DNA of 64,000 nucleotides from Shewanella livingstonensis (GCF_003855395.1 NZ_CP034015.1:1870001-1934000), one strand, 5' to 3'; counted from the stretch's first letter, positions 47,988-57,786 are shown. The notes: generated by a model from the sequence alone, not told the origin. Made by a program: numbers and translations.

Positions 47988-50470
47988 TGGAGTGGCAAAT
48001 TGCGTGGAGATTGTTTAAACGTGAGCTGGCTCAAGGGCAATTAATTCTTATTGTATTGGCTATTACCTTAGCCGTGTTATCTGTTACAGGTCTTGCGCGG
48101 GTTAGTGAGCGTTTACAAGTCGCCATTAATGGTGAAGCCGCTAACTTTATTGCTGCCGATCGTATTATTGACTCACCTGTTGAACTTGACCCACAGGTAC
48201 TGATTACCGCCGATGAACTGGGTCTTGCCCATGTCACCAACATGCAGTTTAACTCAATGGTGTATTCGGGAGACAAATTTCAGTTAGTGACGGTTAAAGC
48301 CGTTGGTGATGGTTATCCTTTAAAAGGCGATATAGAGTTAAGTACAGGTGTGACTCAACAATTACCACAACCAGGTCAAGCATGGTTTGAAAGTCGGTTA
48401 GGTGGTTTACTGGGTTTTCCACAAAGCATTGAGTTGGGTAATAGTGAGTTATCGCTAACTAAAGAAATTAGTCGTTTACCTGATGGTGGTTTTAATCCTT
48501 TTGCATCTTCGCCGGTGTTACTAATCCGTTTGGATGATGTACCCGCGACAGGCATTATTCAGCCAGGTAGTCGCGTAACTTATTTATACCAATTTAGCGG
48601 TAATGCTGAACAGTTAACGGCGTTTGAGCAGCAAGCTAAACCTTTGCTCAATAACAGTCAACGTTGGGTAGATGTGCAATCGGGCGACTCGCCTATTGCT
48701 TCAGCTGTGCAACGTGCGGAACGATTTTTGTTGCTTGCCAGTTTACTTGGCATAGCCTTGGCGTGTGCGGCGATTGGCATTGCGGCCCAGCGTTATTGTC
48801 AACGCCATTATGACGTTGTAGCTATGCTAAAAACCTTTGGTGCATCGGGTAAACAAATTCGAGTGCTATTTGGCATGCATTTGTCATTAGTGACCTTACT
48901 GGGGATTACGTTGGGTTTACTTGGGGGCGTATTACTTGACCTTGGTATCACGGCTTTTTTACCCGTCGAGATTGCCGCTTATTCGCCACCCTATATACGT
49001 CCGATATTGTTAGGTGTAAGTACAGGCTTGATTAGCGCGTTTATGTTTTCGGCTTATCCGTTAATGCGGCTGTTAGCCATTCCGCCATTAAGAGTATTGC
49101 AGCGCCAATTAGAAGGCTTGCAGCTGGGCATGTGGTTACACCTGCTATTAAGCTTGGCTGCCATGGCGTTGTTGGGTTATTTATATTCAAGAAGTTTAGC
49201 GCTGACCATGACGGTGGTACTTGCGGTGCTATTATTAGGTTTTTTACTCAGTGTACTTGGTTTTGCGATGATCCGTTTTGGTCATGGTATTGGCATGAAA
49301 ACCACTAATCCATTCCAATTGGCGTTAGCTGGTCTACGTCGCCGTGCGCGCCAAAATGCGGTACAGTTAGTTGGCTTTAGCAGTGCGTTAGTATTGTTGC
49401 TAACTATTTTAGCGTTGCGCCAAGACTTACTCAATGAATGGCAAAAGCAGTTACCTGAAAATGCTCCAAATTACTTCCTCGTCAACATCGCCCCAGAAGA
49501 TGCTAAACCGCTGAATGACTTTTTAACGCTCAATCATATTAGCGCCACTGATATTTATCCTGTAGTGCGTGGGCGACTGACTCATATCAACGATGAGGAG
49601 TTGATTTCAGGTAAGCAGTCTGAAGATGGTGTTGAAGGGCGCGTGGGGATTTCTCGCGAACTAAACTTAACCTATCGAGATACCTTACCACCTAATAATA
49701 AGTTACTAGAAGGTGAGTTTAACCAGGCTGCAGATGATGTGTCAGTTGAGTCTGGCGTTGCAGAGCGACTAGGAATAGAGCTGGGAGATAAGCTAACCTA
49801 TAACATCGATAATCAACCATTTTCGGTTAAAGTTGCCAGTATTAGGCAGGTTCAGTGGGAAACCTTACAACCTAATTTCTTCATGATTTTCACCTCAGAA
49901 GCACTGGCGCCATTTGCATACACGTCTATGGCGAGCTTTCATCTCAATGATCAACAACTAGCCGCGGGCGGCAGTTTACTGAGTGCTAATCAAGTGGTAC
50001 TGCAACTGATCCAGCAATTTCCAACAGTATCGATTATTGATGTTGGCGCTTTGGTTGAGCAGTTACGGCAAATTATTGATCAAGTGTCATTATCGCTGTC
50101 ACTGGTGTTGGTCTTAGTATTACTGGCTAGTGCCTTAGTGCTAATCGCACAGACGGAAGCGGGTATGGCAATGCGGCAACGCGAACTTGCAGTGTTGCGC
50201 ACTTTTGGCGCATCGGGTTGGTTACTTCGTGCATCTACTGGGTTTGAATTTGCTTTACTGGGTGCAATTGCGGGGTTATTGGCGGTTATTGTTGCTGAGT
50301 TTGCTTTATACATGCTCAAAACCCAAGTTTTTGAGTTAGTGGTTTACATGCACTGGCCATGGTGGGGGATCACCCCAGTTGCCGGCGCAATTATTGTGGC
50401 CATTCTTGGGGTATGGCGATGCCGTCAGTTACTCAATAAGTCCTGTAGTGACATGTTAAAAGAGGGCTAA
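47987..50470 (+). CDS. ybbP: YbbP-like FtsX-family permease
   Basis: An 827-residue MacB/FtsX-type permease with an N-terminal membrane helix (about 17-37), a large periplasmic domain, then two clusters of four and three membrane helices with a second periplasmic domain between (about 490-680). Its ATG overlaps the ybbA stop by one base. The gene ends one base before the first MITE copy, so its native terminator may have been displaced. Confidence 0.92.
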   Translation: MEWQIAWRLFKRELAQGQLILIVLAITLAVLSVTGLARVSERLQVAINGEAANFIAADRIIDSPVELDPQVLITADELGLAHVTNMQFNSMVYSGDKFQLVTVKAVGDGYPLKGDIELSTGVTQQLPQPGQAWFESRLGGLLGFPQSIELGNSELSLTKEISRLPDGGFNPFASSPVLLIRLDDVPATGIIQPGSRVTYLYQFSGNAEQLTAFEQQAKPLLNNSQRWVDVQSGDSPIASAVQRAERFLLLASLLGIALACAAIGIAAQRYCQRHYDVVAMLKTFGASGKQIRVLFGMHLSLVTLLGITLGLLGGVLLDLGITAFLPVEIAAYSPPYIRPILLGVSTGLISAFMFSAYPLMRLLAIPPLRVLQRQLEGLQLGMWLHLLLSLAAMALLGYLYSRSLALTMTVVLAVLLLGFLLSVLGFAMIRFGHGIGMKTTNPFQLALAGLRRRARQNAVQLVGFSSALVLLLTILALRQDLLNEWQKQLPENAPNYFLVNIAPEDAKPLNDFLTLNHISATDIYPVVRGRLTHINDEELISGKQSEDGVEGRVGISRELNLTYRDTLPPNNKLLEGEFNQAADDVSVESGVAERLGIELGDKLTYNIDNQPFSVKVASIRQVQWETLQPNFFMIFTSEALAPFAYTSMASFHLNDQQLAAGGSLLSANQVVLQLIQQFPTVSIIDVGALVEQLRQIIDQVSLSLSLVLVLVLLASALVLIAQTEAGMAMRQRELAVLRTFGASGWLLRASTGFEFALLGAIAGLLAVIVAEFALYMLKTQVFELVVYMHWPWWGITPVAGAIIVAILGVWRCRQLLNKSCSDMLKEG

Positions 50471-50471
50471 A

Positions 50472-50740
50472 CTAGGGCCTGTTGATCTTTGCTGGTTGAA
50501 TTTTGTTCGAGTTAAAAACGTTTTAATCGAGGCGAATGGATTGATGCCTAGTCATCTAAGCAAAATGCATTCAACAAAGAGTAAAACGTTTTTAGCCGAA
50601 CCCTTCGGGCAGCGTTTGTTGGCCATTTTTACTGTGTTATCGACTTTTTATGTAGAATAACTACACCTCAAAGTCTCTGCCTTGTACAAATGGCCAACAA
50701 TTCGCTGCAAAAATAACCTTGAAAGATCAACAGGCCCTAG
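50472..50740 (+). mobile_element. 269-bp MITE, copy 1
   Basis: Ends are CTAGGGCCTGTTGATCTTT and its inverse. CTAG at both ends fits a YTAR target duplicated by an IS5-type transposase (inference). Inside are a second, imperfect inverted repeat (50609-50632 and 50684-50708) and no transposase. It is identical, in inverted orientation, to the copy at 63547-63815, as far as base-by-base reading shows. Confidence 0.9.
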
Positions 50741-50762
50741 CAGCTGCTAAAAGTATATTGAT

Positions 50763-50792
50763 AAAAGGGAGATGCAAACACATCTCCCTTTT
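50763..50792. terminator. Terminator next to the TIGR03643 gene
   Basis: AAAAGGGAGATG and CATCTCCCTTTT form a perfect 12-base stem with a six-base loop. It ends the minus-strand gene and may also end readthrough from the MITE side. Confidence 0.88.
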
Positions 50793-50815
50793 ATGTTAGT
50801 TAATTGCTGATGACG

Positions 50816-51070
50816 TCATTTTTGGCGCATTTTGTATTGGGTTGGACAATAAGCTCTATCTATACCTTCAGGGCGCAATTTAAGGTGTTTGGTTTTACGA
50901 CCACTGACGCGTACTCGCCATAACTTAAAGCTGTTAAGTTTAAGTGAGGTGCGCATGAGCTTAATAACACTCGATTCATTTAAACCGTAAAGATGTTCAA
51001 TCGCTTCAAATGGCGTGCGGTCTTCCCATGCCATTTCAATGATCCTTGAAGTATCGTGTGGTGATAGCAT
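50816..51070 (-). CDS. DUF2805/TIGR03643 family small protein
   Basis: An 84-residue protein with the family pattern IIEMAWEDRTPFEAIEHLYG, LNESSVIKLMRTSLK, FKLWRVRVSGRKTKH. The helix-turn-helix-like middle suggests nucleic-acid contact, but the function is unknown. Basic C-terminus. It is alone between the MITE and rsuA. Confidence 0.8.
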   Translation of the reverse strand: MLSPHDTSRIIEMAWEDRTPFEAIEHLYGLNESSVIKLMRTSLKLNSFKLWRVRVSGRKTKHLKLRPEGIDRAYCPTQYKMRQK

Positions 51071-51249
51071 TGAGTATAATAATGTTTATTAGGTTTGTAC
51101 CTTAGTACGTGTGTTATCTAATTTTAGATTAGTGTTTTAATAATTTGTGTTTACAGCAGATGAGTTTGCTAAAGTCGTATCCAAATTTACTGGGCCGAAT
51201 TATTAATTTGAATACAAGTTAGTTATTTTTTATTTAGCGTGAGTATGTG

Positions 51250-51942
51250 ATGCGTCTCGATCGATTTGTGTGTAAAAGTACCGAATTAACTAAAATCCAA
51301 GCCATTGCTTATATTCATCAAGCTAAGGTTTTTGTTAATGGTATTGCGGTATTAGATGAGGCTATTCAGGTACACGAAAGTAACCATATTCAATTAGATG
51401 GTGAAAAACTGTTTCCTCGAGCATTTCGCTATATTCTAATTAATAAGCCTGCCAATACGCTTTGTTCTAATGTCGATAGTGTGTATCCATCCGTTTTTTC
51501 ATTATTGGATGTGGAACGATTATCTGAGCTGCATATTGCCGGGAGGTTAGATGCTGACACAACAGGGTTAGTGCTGATTACCGATGATGGTCGCTGGACA
51601 TTTGCGATAACATCGCCCTCAGGAAAATGTCATAAAGTTTATCGAGTCATGTTGGCCAAACCGCTAGTTAAAGATACCGCCGAACGTTTTTTACACGGCA
51701 TTGCTCTCCAGGGCGAGCACGCGCTCACTTTACCTGCTAAGTTACAAGTTATTACGCCTCAAGAGGTACTACTGACTTTAACGGAAGGGAAGTTCCATCA
51801 AGTTAAACGCATGTTTGCTGCCGTAGGTAATAAAGTGGTGTCGCTGCATCGAGAAAGTATTGGTGCGGTTAAACTGGATGTAGCAGTAGGTGAGTGGCGT
51901 TATTTAACCGATGTAGAGATGGGGTCATTTAACCCAGTATGA
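51250..51942 (+). CDS. rsuA: 16S rRNA pseudouridine synthase RsuA
   Basis: A 230-residue enzyme with an N-terminal S4 domain (MRLDRFVCKSTELTK) and catalytic Asp101 in GRLDADTTGL. Length equals E. coli RsuA (231), which makes pseudouridine 516. The S4 domain and size fit RsuA better than RluB/E/F, though paralogue assignment is not certain. ATG 51250 with GTGAG upstream is favoured over the GTG at 51247. Confidence 0.85.
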   Translation: MRLDRFVCKSTELTKIQAIAYIHQAKVFVNGIAVLDEAIQVHESNHIQLDGEKLFPRAFRYILINKPANTLCSNVDSVYPSVFSLLDVERLSELHIAGRLDADTTGLVLITDDGRWTFAITSPSGKCHKVYRVMLAKPLVKDTAERFLHGIALQGEHALTLPAKLQVITPQEVLLTLTEGKFHQVKRMFAAVGNKVVSLHRESIGAVKLDVAVGEWRYLTDVEMGSFNPV

Positions 51943-52028
51943 CCCTATGGTGGTTTGTTACGGCCAATTTAATGACACTTTGAAAGATTAAACTCTGTCG
52001 CTATTAACTCTTGTTATATCAACTAGAC

Positions 52029-52289
52029 AACCATGTTGGTGTTGAAATTTTTGAGTTTAGAAAACCAACAAGACTCAAGACGTAACGTCGAATACTGGAG
52101 AACCAGTATCGGCCATTTCTGCATCCAAGATAAAGATGTAGAAGCTTTAGCTGAGAAGATTGTTGTGGCTGGTGGCAAAAGCGTATTAAGGCTCCACGTT
52201 ACTCTTACCCAGGTGAAAAACCTTATCGTAATATGTCTCAGGTCACTGAGAGGGGCGTATATTGCTGTGATGAAGATGGAATGGTATAG
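52029..52289 (+). pseudogene. Frameshifted VOC/glyoxalase-family remnant
   Basis: Three pieces of a VOC protein are readable in two frames: NHVGVEIFEF (52029-52058), then ENQQDSRRNVEYWRTSIGHF and DVEALAEKIVVAGGK in the +1 frame, then KAPRYSYPGEKPYRNM back in the first frame (52188-52232). The tail then diverges and stops at 52289. The N-terminal half is missing. Intact relatives end with a DPFG-type metal-site segment that is lost here. Confidence 0.7.
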
Positions 52290-52380
52290 CGATAACCAAA
52301 GTGATTGATTTAACTATATACTGTTAAGTCAGCTTTAAATTCAGCGCCCCTTTTTTTGGGTGTAAAAAGCGCTTTATTGA

Positions 52381-52583
52381 TTATGTTATCATAACCTCAC
52401 GCATACGATATTCACCCATTAATGTCTTCACTTCAGGGTATTTAGCCAAAATTTCATTAGGCATTTTTTATCAGCCTAGCTCCACGTTTTCATGAACGCT
52501 TTATACTTCTTTTTGTTAAGTTCCATGTCCGCACCATTAGCCATAGTGACGACTGATAACATTACCACTAACGGGCAAGTCAC
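52381..52583 (-). pseudogene. Decayed small exported-protein gene
   Basis: Minus strand: a GTG start at 52583 opens 35 codons with a signal-like VVMLSVVTMANGA and then MELNKKKYKAFMKTWS, stop at 52476. After the TAG the reading continues in another frame as MPNEILAKYPEVKTLMGEY and ends at 52381. One nonsense codon and a one-base slip in an A6 run would explain this. The family is not recognised. Confidence 0.45.
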
Positions 52584-53191
52584 TTGTATAGATTTTCAGT
52601 CTTTGATGTCCTCTTATATCCACTAAAAATCAAGTTCCTTTTCAATGTTAACGGCTTTAACCCTGCGACCACTCAAACCTGCTCAATATATAACCGCCAT
52701 GTTAGGATCTACTTTAACGGTAGTCATTACCATTATTTCGGTACCGAGATCGTAATTTTGGTAAAACTCTAATCTATCTCTTGCAAATAATATGCAGCTG
52801 AATAATTTGTAAGCAATTGTATTTAATTACTTTAGTTCTATTTCCCTTTTTGATTATTAATTAATTTCTTTTTGCTCAATGTCATCATAGTAAAGAATCA
52901 AGTCACTCTACAATGTGACATGCTAACCTGGTAGTTTTACGGGAGTGCGTGAGGGTGGCTAAAAAGTAAATAGTATTAACCACGGGTGTTTAAACTGGAA
53001 TCATACCTTGCTGGCTATATTGTCCTTACTGTTAACGTCAGTGAGTATAGTTATTAAAAATATATAAAATAATAATTTTTTGTTATCATTATGCCATTAT
53101 TAGCGGTGACATTAGTATTCATAATCAATGTCGTACAAGATATGTTCATTGGCGATGCAATGAAGTGTTTAGTGCATAATAGAGGCGCAGC
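52584..53191. other. AT-rich region without an intact gene
   Basis: Minus-strand reading shows one more short peptide (MTTVKVDPNMAVIY) broken by a stop near 52690, in line with decay. From about 52790 to the LysR gene the sequence is very AT-rich. The LysR promoter must lie at its right end; I could not place it. Confidence 0.5.
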
Positions 53192-54088
53192 ATGTTAAAT
53201 CAACAATGGTTAACCACATTTATTAAACTTGTCGAAGTAGGGCATTTTACTCACACGGCAGAGCAGCTTTTTATGACACAACCTGGCGTGAGTCAACACA
53301 TTAAGAAGCTTGAGCTGCAAGTGGGTGTTGATTTACTGATCCGAATAGGAAAAAGCTTTGAGCTAACAGAAGCGGGAATTATCTTGTATCAACGAGCGTT
53401 AGTTTGGCAGCAGCAGCAAGTGCAAGTGTTGTCACAATTAGCGATAGATGATGAGCATATTGGTGAGTGTCGTATTGCTTGTTCTGGATCGATGGCCTTA
53501 CTGCTATATCCTCATCTTATTGACTATCAGTTACCTCATCATCAATTACAAATATCTTTAGAAGCAGCGCCCAATAAACGCATTATTGATAATGTGATGG
53601 CTAATACCATTGATGTGGGCATTATTACTCACTCAATTAATATGGATGAGCTTGAAGTCATCCCGCTAGCTGCACAGTCATTGTGCCTGGTATTACCTCA
53701 GTCGTATCCACATCAGTCGGTTACATTTGAACAACTCATGGCGCTTGGAATGGTGAGTCATCCTGATGCGATGCATTATTGGTCACAAATAGCGCGTCAG
53801 TACTTTACTGACAAACAGGCGCTGGCATTACAGGTGCCGATCCGCAGTTACGTGAATCAATTAAACCAAATTCTTGTGCCAGTAGCTAAAGGTCTGGCAT
53901 TTGCTGTGCTACCGCAATTTGCCGTCGATAATTTTGCACAAGCACAAGATATTCGTATAGCGTCGTTTGCCACTGCGGATGCCGATAGTGTGGTGGTCAG
54001 TGAGCCATTATTCATAATTCATAAAAAACATCGCCCACTTGCTCGGCGCTATGGGCCTATTATCGATAGAATTAAACAGCTAGTGTAG
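53192..54088 (+). CDS. LysR-family transcriptional regulator
   Basis: A 298-residue LysR protein: winged helix at 1-60 (FIKLVEVGHFTHTAEQLFMTQPGVSQHIKKLE, partly cited) and a substrate-binding domain from about 88. The usual target is a divergent neighbour, but here the upstream region is decayed, so the regulon cannot be guessed. GAGG lies before the ATG. Confidence 0.9.
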   Translation: MLNQQWLTTFIKLVEVGHFTHTAEQLFMTQPGVSQHIKKLELQVGVDLLIRIGKSFELTEAGIILYQRALVWQQQQVQVLSQLAIDDEHIGECRIACSGSMALLLYPHLIDYQLPHHQLQISLEAAPNKRIIDNVMANTIDVGIITHSINMDELEVIPLAAQSLCLVLPQSYPHQSVTFEQLMALGMVSHPDAMHYWSQIARQYFTDKQALALQVPIRSYVNQLNQILVPVAKGLAFAVLPQFAVDNFAQAQDIRIASFATADADSVVVSEPLFIIHKKHRPLARRYGPIIDRIKQLV

Positions 54089-54097
54089 TACTGAGCA

Positions 54098-54997
54098 TTA
54101 ATTTGAAGAATTGATAACTTGTTGCAATGCGTTATTAATATCGCTGTACTGAAATTCAAAACCTGCCGCTAAAGCTCGTTTAGGCAATACAAATTGGCCT
54201 GTTGTCAGTAATTCTGACATTTCACCCATTGCCAGTCTTAGGGCTAACGGTGGTGTGGTTATCTTGGCTGGACGATTTAATGCACTGCCTAATGCTTTAG
54301 CAAATACGGCATTGCTAACAGGTTGAGGTGCTGTCGCATTATAAATGCCTTGTAAGCTAGAATTGTTGAGTAAATAGCAAAATAATTTAATCAAATCATC
54401 AATATGGACCCAGCTCATACCTTGCTCGCCATTGCCTATTGGACCGCCTAAGCCAAGTTTAAAAGGGGGCAACATTTTTGCTAATGCGCCGCCATTTTTG
54501 CCAAGCACAATACCAATGCGAGTAATACACACTCGGGTCTGTTGCGACTGTGCTTGGAGTGCACGGTTTTCCCATTCTTGACAAATATCATGACTAAATT
54601 CGGCATGAAACCCACTAGCTTCATCAACAGGTGTTTGGTTTTGTCTACCATAATAACCGATGGCAGAAGCACTAATAAAGGTATGCGGTGGAGTAGTACT
54701 TTTACCAATAAGCTGAGTTAACGCCGCAGTGATATCCCAACGGCTGTCGCATATCAGTTTTTTTTGCTTGTTACTCCAACGTTTACTGACAATCGGTTCG
54801 CCAGCAAGGTTAATTACTGCATCAATATCGTTAAGGTCTGATTTGTCTGCAAGAGTTTCCCAGTATTGATGATGGCTGCCAAGACTATTTTTGCCATTAC
54901 CCATATTTCGCGTCAATATGATTAGCTGGTGGTCGCCAAGAGATTTGACTAATTGTTTGCCAACAAACCCCGTAGCGCCAGTAATTAATATTTTCAT
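54098..54997 (-). CDS. yfcH: YfcH-like TIGR01777 NAD-dependent epimerase
   Basis: A 299-residue extended SDR with GATGFVG at 7-13, INLAGEPI and a YYGRQNQTPVDE segment, and a C-terminal DUF1731 domain (PKRALAAGFEFQYSDINNAL). This combination defines TIGR01777 (E. coli YfcH, SDR39U1). In E. coli yfcH also sits beside folX. Substrate unknown. Confidence 0.9.
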   Translation of the reverse strand: MKILITGATGFVGKQLVKSLGDHQLIILTRNMGNGKNSLGSHHQYWETLADKSDLNDIDAVINLAGEPIVSKRWSNKQKKLICDSRWDITAALTQLIGKSTTPPHTFISASAIGYYGRQNQTPVDEASGFHAEFSHDICQEWENRALQAQSQQTRVCITRIGIVLGKNGGALAKMLPPFKLGLGGPIGNGEQGMSWVHIDDLIKLFCYLLNNSSLQGIYNATAPQPVSNAVFAKALGSALNRPAKITTPPLALRLAMGEMSELLTTGQFVLPKRALAAGFEFQYSDINNALQQVINSSN

Positions 54998-55079
54998 CTA
55001 AATTCCCCCTTAACTCTATGTAACAATATACGATCGTAAGCTTAAAAAGTGATCACAAACTCAGTGTTAAACATAGCCG

Positions 55080-55448
55080 TTAGTGTTGTTTCTGGTAGCA
55101 TAATTCCATCGATACAGAGTCTGCAAAGCGCAGTGCGTGGGGTTTATCGATTTCAACACTGGCAAATTCAACCCAATCATGTTCGCTGGCAATCGCGAGT
55201 GTTTGATTGGTTAAGTTTTCGAGTAAGGAAAAACGATTGTTTTCTATTAAGGCGATGATTTTTTTAGTAATGGTGCGATAATTCAATGCATCTTCAACAT
55301 TGTTACTATTGCGGGCTTTATCGGCACAATAATGAATCACTACGTTAATGATGACATCTTGTTGGTTGTTAATTTCGTCATCTTTAATGCCGATAAAAGT
55401 ACGTAAACGTAAGTTTTTAATGCGTATAATAGCGGTTTCTGGTTTCAT
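55080..55448 (-). CDS. folX: Dihydroneopterin triphosphate 2'-epimerase FolX
   Basis: A 122-residue protein (E. coli FolX 120) of the aldolase/epimerase fold. Strong similarity to FolX at [28 protein letters not shown] and [11 protein letters not shown], and to the C-terminal [13 protein letters not shown]. It epimerises dihydroneopterin triphosphate to the monapterin form. It starts upstream of yfcH on the same strand, 82 bases apart. Confidence 0.93.
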   Translation of the reverse strand: MKPETAIIRIKNLRLRTFIGIKDDEINNQQDVIINVVIHYCADKARNSNNVEDALNYRTITKKIIALIENNRFSLLENLTNQTLAIASEHDWVEFASVEIDKPHALRFADSVSMELCYQKQH

Positions 55449-55604
55449 ATGATGTCAGCGGGTCCCTGAAAGTAGTGGTATACCATTATTGTCATCAGCT
55501 GAATGTGAATCGACAATAAAATTTAACTTAGTTTGCAATATGTTACTGGGTTTAGCTTAGCATATAGAATCATTTTAATAATCAATAATAAGGATTTTAG
55601 TTCT

Positions 55605-56819
55605 ATGAAAGGAATACAACAATCGCCCATGGCTGTACGTAGTTTTGTGGTTATGGCTTGCGTAGTGATTATTTTGGCAGGAATTAAAACAGCCAGCCCA
55701 ATTGTAGTGCCTTTTGTATTATCTGCATTTTTAGCGGTTATTTGTAATCCAGCTATTGTGTTGATGACGCGCTATCGTATTCCTAAATGGTTATCGATCA
55801 TCTTATTGATGGGATTTATTGTGTTAATGGGCTTGTGGCTGGCCAGTTTAGTGGGCAGTTCGGTAACTGAGTTTTCGAAAGAAATGCCCAAGTATCGGGA
55901 GCAACTGATAGAACAATTTGCTTGGATCCTTGAAAAGCTTCAAGACTTTAATATTCAGATTTCTAAACAAAAGGTGCTCGACTACTTTGATCCGGGTATG
56001 GCGTTATCCATGACCACCAATATGTTGTCTGGTGTGGGTAATGTGATGGCTAATTTATTTCTGATTATTTTAACTATTGTATTTATGTTATTTGAAGCGC
56101 AATCAATGCCGAGAAAGTTTCATTTAGCCCTTGATGCGCCAGATAAACGTTTAAAGCAAATCGACAAATTTTTACAGTCGGTTAATCAATATATGGTGAT
56201 TAAAACCCTTGTCAGTTTAGCAACTGCAGTGGTTGTTGGTATCGGTTTGACTATCATTGGCGTTGACTATGCTTTGTTATGGGCCGTCATCGCTTTTCTG
56301 TTTAATTATATTCCTAATATTGGTTCTATTATTGCCGCAATTCCTGCGGTGTTATTAGCTTTTATCCAAATGGGCCCAGGGGCCGCTGGTATAACCGGTT
56401 TATTGTATGTGGGTACCAATATGGTAATGGGTAATATGGTTGAACCCCGTTTTATGGGGCGTGGTTTAGGCTTGTCTACTTTGGTTGTCTTTTTGTCATT
56501 GATTTTTTGGGGATGGCTGCTTGGATCTGTCGGCATGTTACTGTCTGTACCCTTGACCATGATTGTTAAAATTGGTCTTGAATCGAGCGACTCGGGCAAT
56601 TGGCTAGCAATTTTGTTGTCGGATGATAGTGATGATTCACCCAATGAGTCTGCTAATAGTGTTAAAGCAGAAGCCGAAATTGCAGCTGAAGATGAACACA
56701 CAAACGACGATGACGAACAGGTTAATAATGACGTTATTAGTAGCGTCAGTAGTGATATTGATAATGACCATAGAGTGGACAGTGACGCGACCGCTAAGTC
56801 GTCAACCACAAATACATAA
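55605..56819 (+). CDS. AI-2E/PerM-family permease with acidic tail
   Basis: A 404-residue membrane protein with eight predicted helices (two near the N-terminus, a long loop of about 90-150, then the rest) and the family motif NYIPNIGSIIAAIPAVLLA. Members export small molecules or ions; substrate unknown. The last 65-70 residues are unusually rich in Asp, Glu, Ser and Asn and would lie in the cytoplasm. ATG 55605 with AAGGA is preferred over 55533. Confidence 0.85.
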   Translation: MKGIQQSPMAVRSFVVMACVVIILAGIKTASPIVVPFVLSAFLAVICNPAIVLMTRYRIPKWLSIILLMGFIVLMGLWLASLVGSSVTEFSKEMPKYREQLIEQFAWILEKLQDFNIQISKQKVLDYFDPGMALSMTTNMLSGVGNVMANLFLIILTIVFMLFEAQSMPRKFHLALDAPDKRLKQIDKFLQSVNQYMVIKTLVSLATAVVVGIGLTIIGVDYALLWAVIAFLFNYIPNIGSIIAAIPAVLLAFIQMGPGAAGITGLLYVGTNMVMGNMVEPRFMGRGLGLSTLVVFLSLIFWGWLLGSVGMLLSVPLTMIVKIGLESSDSGNWLAILLSDDSDDSPNESANSVKAEAEIAAEDEHTNDDDEQVNNDVISSVSSDIDNDHRVDSDATAKSSTTNT

Positions 56820-56859
56820 TCCTATTGATTGTATTTAATTTATTGAGCTAAGAGAGTGT

Positions 56860-57768
56860 ATGAAAGGTTTTTTACAAATAGTTCCAAATTTGACATTCGG
56901 TGATGATGTTTGCCGTTTATTCCATGGCCGCGGTGGTTTATACGTGGGCGATGAACACCTGTGTTTAGATTGGTATAAGCCGGTATTATTGCTCACCAGT
57001 TTTAAGATGCTCGAAAGCGATCAACTTAATGAGCTCGTGGCCGCTATTGTTAGTTTATGGCAACAACAGCGCCCAACTGAGACACTTAATTTGGTGTATC
57101 AATATCGCCACGGCGGTCAAACATTGAGTGAGTTATTACACGGCGAAGTGCCTGAACAGCATATTGTTACCGAAAATGGTGCGCGCTTTTTAGTCCATTT
57201 ATTACGTGGACAAAACCACGGTTTATTTTTGGATATGGCCAATGGACGAGCATGGGTTAAGCAACATACAAAGCATAAAAAGGTACTTAATCTGTTTGCT
57301 TATACTTGTGGCTTTTCGGTAGTCGCTTTGCAAGGTGGGGCAGATGAAGTGGTCAACATGGACATGAGTAAAGGTGCGTTAAGCATTGGTAAGCAAAACC
57401 ATGTATTAAATGACTTACCCGCAGGTGCGCGTTATTTAGGCCACGATATTTTTAAATCTTGGGGTAAGTTAACCAAGCTTGGACCTTATGATTTAATTGT
57501 GGCCGATCCACCCAGTAATCAACGTGGCAGTTTTGTTGCCACTAAAGATTATGAGCGCTTATTGAAACGTCTGCCGGACTTGCTTGCCCCGCAAGGTGAA
57601 GTGTTGCTGTGCTTAAATGCCCCTGAACTGGGTTGTGATTTTTTAATGCAACAAGTGGTTAATACCGCACCACAATTAACCTATGTTGAGCGAATTGTTA
57701 ATCCGTCCGTTTTTGGTGATATTGATGAGCAGAAATCATTAAAAGTATTACGTTATCGTTTGAACTAA
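56860..57768 (+). CDS. RlmI-like class I SAM methyltransferase
   Basis: A 302-residue protein of the Methyltrans_SAM type (rRNA m5C enzymes such as RlmI). SAM-binding VLNLFAYTCGFSVVA is at about 142-156, the acidic loop VNMDMSKGA follows, and the catalytic VADPPS segment is at about 213-218. It lacks the N-terminal PUA domain of RlmI. Target RNA unknown. TAAGAGAG precedes the ATG; a terminator follows. Confidence 0.82.
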   Translation: MKGFLQIVPNLTFGDDVCRLFHGRGGLYVGDEHLCLDWYKPVLLLTSFKMLESDQLNELVAAIVSLWQQQRPTETLNLVYQYRHGGQTLSELLHGEVPEQHIVTENGARFLVHLLRGQNHGLFLDMANGRAWVKQHTKHKKVLNLFAYTCGFSVVALQGGADEVVNMDMSKGALSIGKQNHVLNDLPAGARYLGHDIFKSWGKLTKLGPYDLIVADPPSNQRGSFVATKDYERLLKRLPDLLAPQGEVLLCLNAPELGCDFLMQQVVNTAPQLTYVERIVNPSVFGDIDEQKSLKVLRYRLN

Positions 57769-57786
57769 TTTGTCAGCGTTTTACAT

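Noticed and set aside
52584..52772. 62-codon plus-strand frame in the decayed region
   Set aside because: No ribosome site and no recognisable sequence; the minus strand shows better, but broken, coding remnants.
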